Origin: a virus
DNA: 25,807 nucleotides
IMG/VR virus record: IMGVR_UViG_3300015371_000154
Coordinates: 1 to 25,807 of that record
Direction: 5' to 3' (one strand)
The notes below the pieces were generated by a model. The model was not told the DNA's origin and did no database searches. It saw only the letters and a list, made by a program, of their open reading frames with translations. Below, one piece after another: positions 23,677 through 25,807 of the stretch. The position numbers and the translations under genes were made by a program. Every line of letters starts with the position of its first letter. The first letter of the stretch is position 1.

Positions 23677-24602
23677 TCCTTCCGCCTGACCTCGGCTATG
23701 AATTGGTCAACCCACCGCTAGACCTCGGCGATGGCTTCTCATTCGGAAGAGGCACCAAGGTTTTAGTGACCAAGGCATCGTTTGGCAGTCCTGACGTGGA
23801 AACTCAAGACTTGCCTAATGCTCGCGACGACGGCCTAGCATTCGGTAAGGATTTCCTCCGCGGAAGGCTGATCTCTTTCGATATTAATATTCGTACCTCT
23901 TCTACCGATACTGTCTCAGCCCACGATTTGTATTCCAATATGGAAGCAGCGTGGTTCACCGAGGATACTCAGGTCGGACCTTCCCGACTGGAAAATGGTT
24001 CTGTCTCTCAGCTAGTGATGAATCGTCATGGGCAAGTCAAGATTGCCTATGGTCGTCCCCGACGTATTGAGCCTACGACAGGTCGAGTGGACTCCGGGTG
24101 GATTCCCGTTACCTGCGATTTTCAAATGTCTACCCACAAGTTTTACGATGCCGAGTGGGGCAACAACACTATCAATATTGCCCCCGGTACTGTTGGCGGA
24201 GGCTTTGAGTTTCCTTTGGAATTCCCTGCGAGTAGCACTATCACTTCCCAGGGAGAAGACATTGTCTTAGTGGGTGGGAATACCGATACCTGGATGCTGA
24301 GCTATATCCATGGACCCATCGTCGCCCCCATTATTGACGTTGTCAACTACTACCAGATTAAGACGGCGCCTGATTTTGTCCTTGGTCAGTACGACTATCT
24401 AGAGATTGATCCCCGACCTTGGGCGAGGAAGATCCTTATGAATGGGTCTGTTAACGTCGCAGGAAGATTTACCCAAGACTCTCGCCGAGTGAGTATGCAA
24501 ACTCTTCCACCCGGAACGAATCAGATTGTGCTGCGTGGGCGAGACGTTACAGGAACTGCGTATCTATCCACGAGTTGGCGTAATGCCTGGACAACGTGGT
24601 AA
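23673..24602 (+). CDS. distal tail protein (Dit-like)
   Basis: A 309-residue protein immediately after the tape measure, overlapping it by ATGA, the classical place of the distal tail protein that closes the tail tip and joins the fibres. The N-terminal half (YELVNPPLDLGDGFSFGRGT, then DGLAFGKDFLRGRLISFDINI) matches the Dit pattern of a belt domain with an early 'G--FG-D'. The middle contains VKIAYGRPRRIEP and GWIPVTCDFQMSTHKFYD, as in actinophage minor tail proteins of this position. The C-terminal half is a further beta-sandwich ending TSWRNAWTTW. It has no catalytic motif. Confidence 0.8.
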   Translation: MILPPDLGYELVNPPLDLGDGFSFGRGTKVLVTKASFGSPDVETQDLPNARDDGLAFGKDFLRGRLISFDINIRTSSTDTVSAHDLYSNMEAAWFTEDTQVGPSRLENGSVSQLVMNRHGQVKIAYGRPRRIEPTTGRVDSGWIPVTCDFQMSTHKFYDAEWGNNTINIAPGTVGGGFEFPLEFPASSTITSQGEDIVLVGGNTDTWMLSYIHGPIVAPIIDVVNYYQIKTAPDFVLGQYDYLEIDPRPWARKILMNGSVNVAGRFTQDSRRVSMQTLPPGTNQIVLRGRDVTGTAYLSTSWRNAWTTW

Positions 24603-24614
24603 GGAGATTAGCCC

Positions 24615-25676
24615 GTGACTTCACCTACTGCCAATCCAGGCGTTCCGTGGGCCGTGGGAGGTGGTGCGGATAACGCTATTGAGCACGCTAGGATGATTCC
24701 TTGGGCCGCCTTCGGAGGTAACGAGGGCACCATGGGAGCTAACGATCTTCAGGTCCAAGCCTTGACTACTCCTGGTGGATCTGTTCAGGTCAATCCCGGT
24801 GGCTATGTTGTCCTCGCCCGTGGCTTGGGTCAGACCTATGAATCCTATTTAGGTAAATATGGTAATGCTGTTACCGTCGCCATCGATCCCAACAATACAG
24901 GCTCCGCAAGATCCGACCTTATCATCCTGAGGATCGAGGATAACCACGTAGCGGGAGAACCGTGGACCGCTCCCCCGAGCAACGACACCGGACCTTATCG
25001 AAACATCGTTGTCGTTAAGGGAGTCCCGTCCACTACCCGCTCTATCAGAGACCTTGGCAATTCGTGGTCGGGTATCACCTTGGCCCGTATTGATATCCCG
25101 GCATTCACATCGACAATTACCAACGCTATGATTGTTTCCCTACGCACAAAGGTAGGACCTTGTCCACCTCCTGGGCCACCTATCTCCATTCCTCCTGTTG
25201 AAGGTGCACCGGTTCTCGATAACCCCGAGTTTTTCTATACTCGAATCCTCCCTCAGACAGTTAACCCCGCTGTCGATGACTTTACCAGTGGCAGCGTTGG
25301 CGCGTGGAGGGATTGGCCACTCACCGCAAGTTGGATTGTTCCCGTTCCTCGATGGGCAACCAAGGCGGAAATTTGGTTCACTGCCTATGGAGTGCAGGTC
25401 TTCGCGAATCACTATTCCAGCGCGAGGGTCAACATTGACAACGGAGCAGTCTTCACTCCCATTGTAACTATTGACTACAACTATTCGTTTACCAGTGGTG
25501 GTCCCGATGGGTTGACGGTTGTCGCGGGCGGTGCGGTCACTATCCCTTCGGCTCAGCGTGGGAAGTATTGCAAATTCAAGACTCAACTCTCCACGAATAT
25601 GCTGCCGAGTAGCACTCTGCGATACTTCTGGGGATCAGTAGGGGAATTTCGGGTCTTCTTCAAAGAGCAGACGTAA
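24615..25676 (+). CDS. minor tail protein, baseplate/fibre-like
   Basis: A 353-residue protein starting at GTG behind a strong ribosome-binding site (AAGGAGATTAG). The first 180 residues (AFGGNEGTMGANDLQVQALT, GSVQVNPGGYVVLARGLGQTYE, SARSDLIILRIEDN) match the common phage domain that begins tail fibres or receptor-binding proteins: 'L-V-G-N--G-V-PGG--V---G--Y-V'. A Pro-rich hinge at about 182-198 (CPPPGPPISIPP) precedes a C-terminal beta domain (WRDWPLTASWIVPVPRWATK through FRVFFKEQT) that may be the binding head. Position after the Dit gene supports a tail-tip role. Confidence 0.75.
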   Translation: MTSPTANPGVPWAVGGGADNAIEHARMIPWAAFGGNEGTMGANDLQVQALTTPGGSVQVNPGGYVVLARGLGQTYESYLGKYGNAVTVAIDPNNTGSARSDLIILRIEDNHVAGEPWTAPPSNDTGPYRNIVVVKGVPSTTRSIRDLGNSWSGITLARIDIPAFTSTITNAMIVSLRTKVGPCPPPGPPISIPPVEGAPVLDNPEFFYTRILPQTVNPAVDDFTSGSVGAWRDWPLTASWIVPVPRWATKAEIWFTAYGVQVFANHYSSARVNIDNGAVFTPIVTIDYNYSFTSGGPDGLTVVAGGAVTIPSAQRGKYCKFKTQLSTNMLPSSTLRYFWGSVGEFRVFFKEQT

Positions 25677-25679
25677 TCC

Positions 25680-25807
25680 ATGGCCAGAAATACTTTCGAT
25701 GGTGGTGGCCCTAGTGGCGCCGTTATTACGACGGCCAACGCTGGTGGCGTAGGAAACAACCAATTCGATGCAGTTATCAAAGAGGCTTCGGCAACGTGCC
25801 AGTTCGA
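25680..25807 (+). CDS. LamG/fibre-like tail protein, N-terminal fragment
   Basis: Truncated by the window end after about 42 codons. The start ATG lies 3 nt after the previous stop. The sequence ARNTFDGGGPSGAVITTANA and GVGNNQFDAVIKEA resembles the N-termini of actinophage tail proteins with a laminin-G/concanavalin-like fold. Its 'FD' opening is similar in style to the protein at 7002-7703. Function and full length cannot be judged. Confidence 0.55.
   Translation, partial: MARNTFDGGGPSGAVITTANAGGVGNNQFDAVIKEASATCQF

Overview
This window is the late (virion) module of a double-stranded DNA siphovirus, i.e. a tailed phage with a long non-contractile tail. All convincing genes lie on the + strand, mostly end-to-start or overlapping by a few bases, so the region reads as one long late operon. 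GTG starts, base composition around 50-55% GC by eye, the Mu gp29-like portal, the KAGGLP head-gene motif and the overall gene order suggest an actinobacteriophage (host of the Streptomyces/Rhodococcus/Gordonia kind). The exact host cannot be read from the sequence.

Layout. 122-533: a small unknown gene, then a 127-bp non-coding gap with two palindromic boxes. 534-4305: packaging genes (candidate small terminase, large terminase TerL, portal). 4312-11491: a 7.2-kb cassette between the portal and the head protease/scaffold genes. It holds a small beta-rich protein, a zinc-binding protein, a Gp80-like tail-fibre protein, a complete secreted animal-type haem peroxidase, a two-helix membrane protein, a LamG-like lectin fold, another beta-rich protein, an 880-residue protein made mostly of about 29 twenty-residue repeats, and a papain-like cysteine peptidase. 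11491-15527: head genes (basic head-morphogenesis protein, protease-scaffold, decoration protein, major capsid protein, an accessory protein). 15551-17749: connectors, tail terminator and major tail protein. 17763-18448: tail assembly chaperones, probably expressed by -1 frameshifting. 18463-23676: a very long tape measure protein. 23673-25807: distal tail protein, a minor tail protein and the start of another receptor-binding-type protein.

Most unusual points. (1) The haem peroxidase keeps the distal His, catalytic Arg, haem-linking Asp/Glu and proximal His motifs and has a signal peptide, so the phage appears to export an oxidant-producing enzyme during late expression. (2) The tape measure gene is open for about 860 nt upstream of its first ordinary start codon, with typical tape-measure N-terminal sequence; translation must begin at a non-standard codon, through a frameshift right after a GTG, or the read contains an error. 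(3) The tape measure contains three unrelated blocks, each of eight tandem 25-residue repeats, a length close to the rise of one tail-tube ring. (4) The cassette combines adhesin-like, lectin-like, peptidase and peroxidase genes at an unusual position and looks like an accessory surface or host-interaction island. No tRNA, CRISPR, integrase, insertion sequence or convincing terminator was seen.
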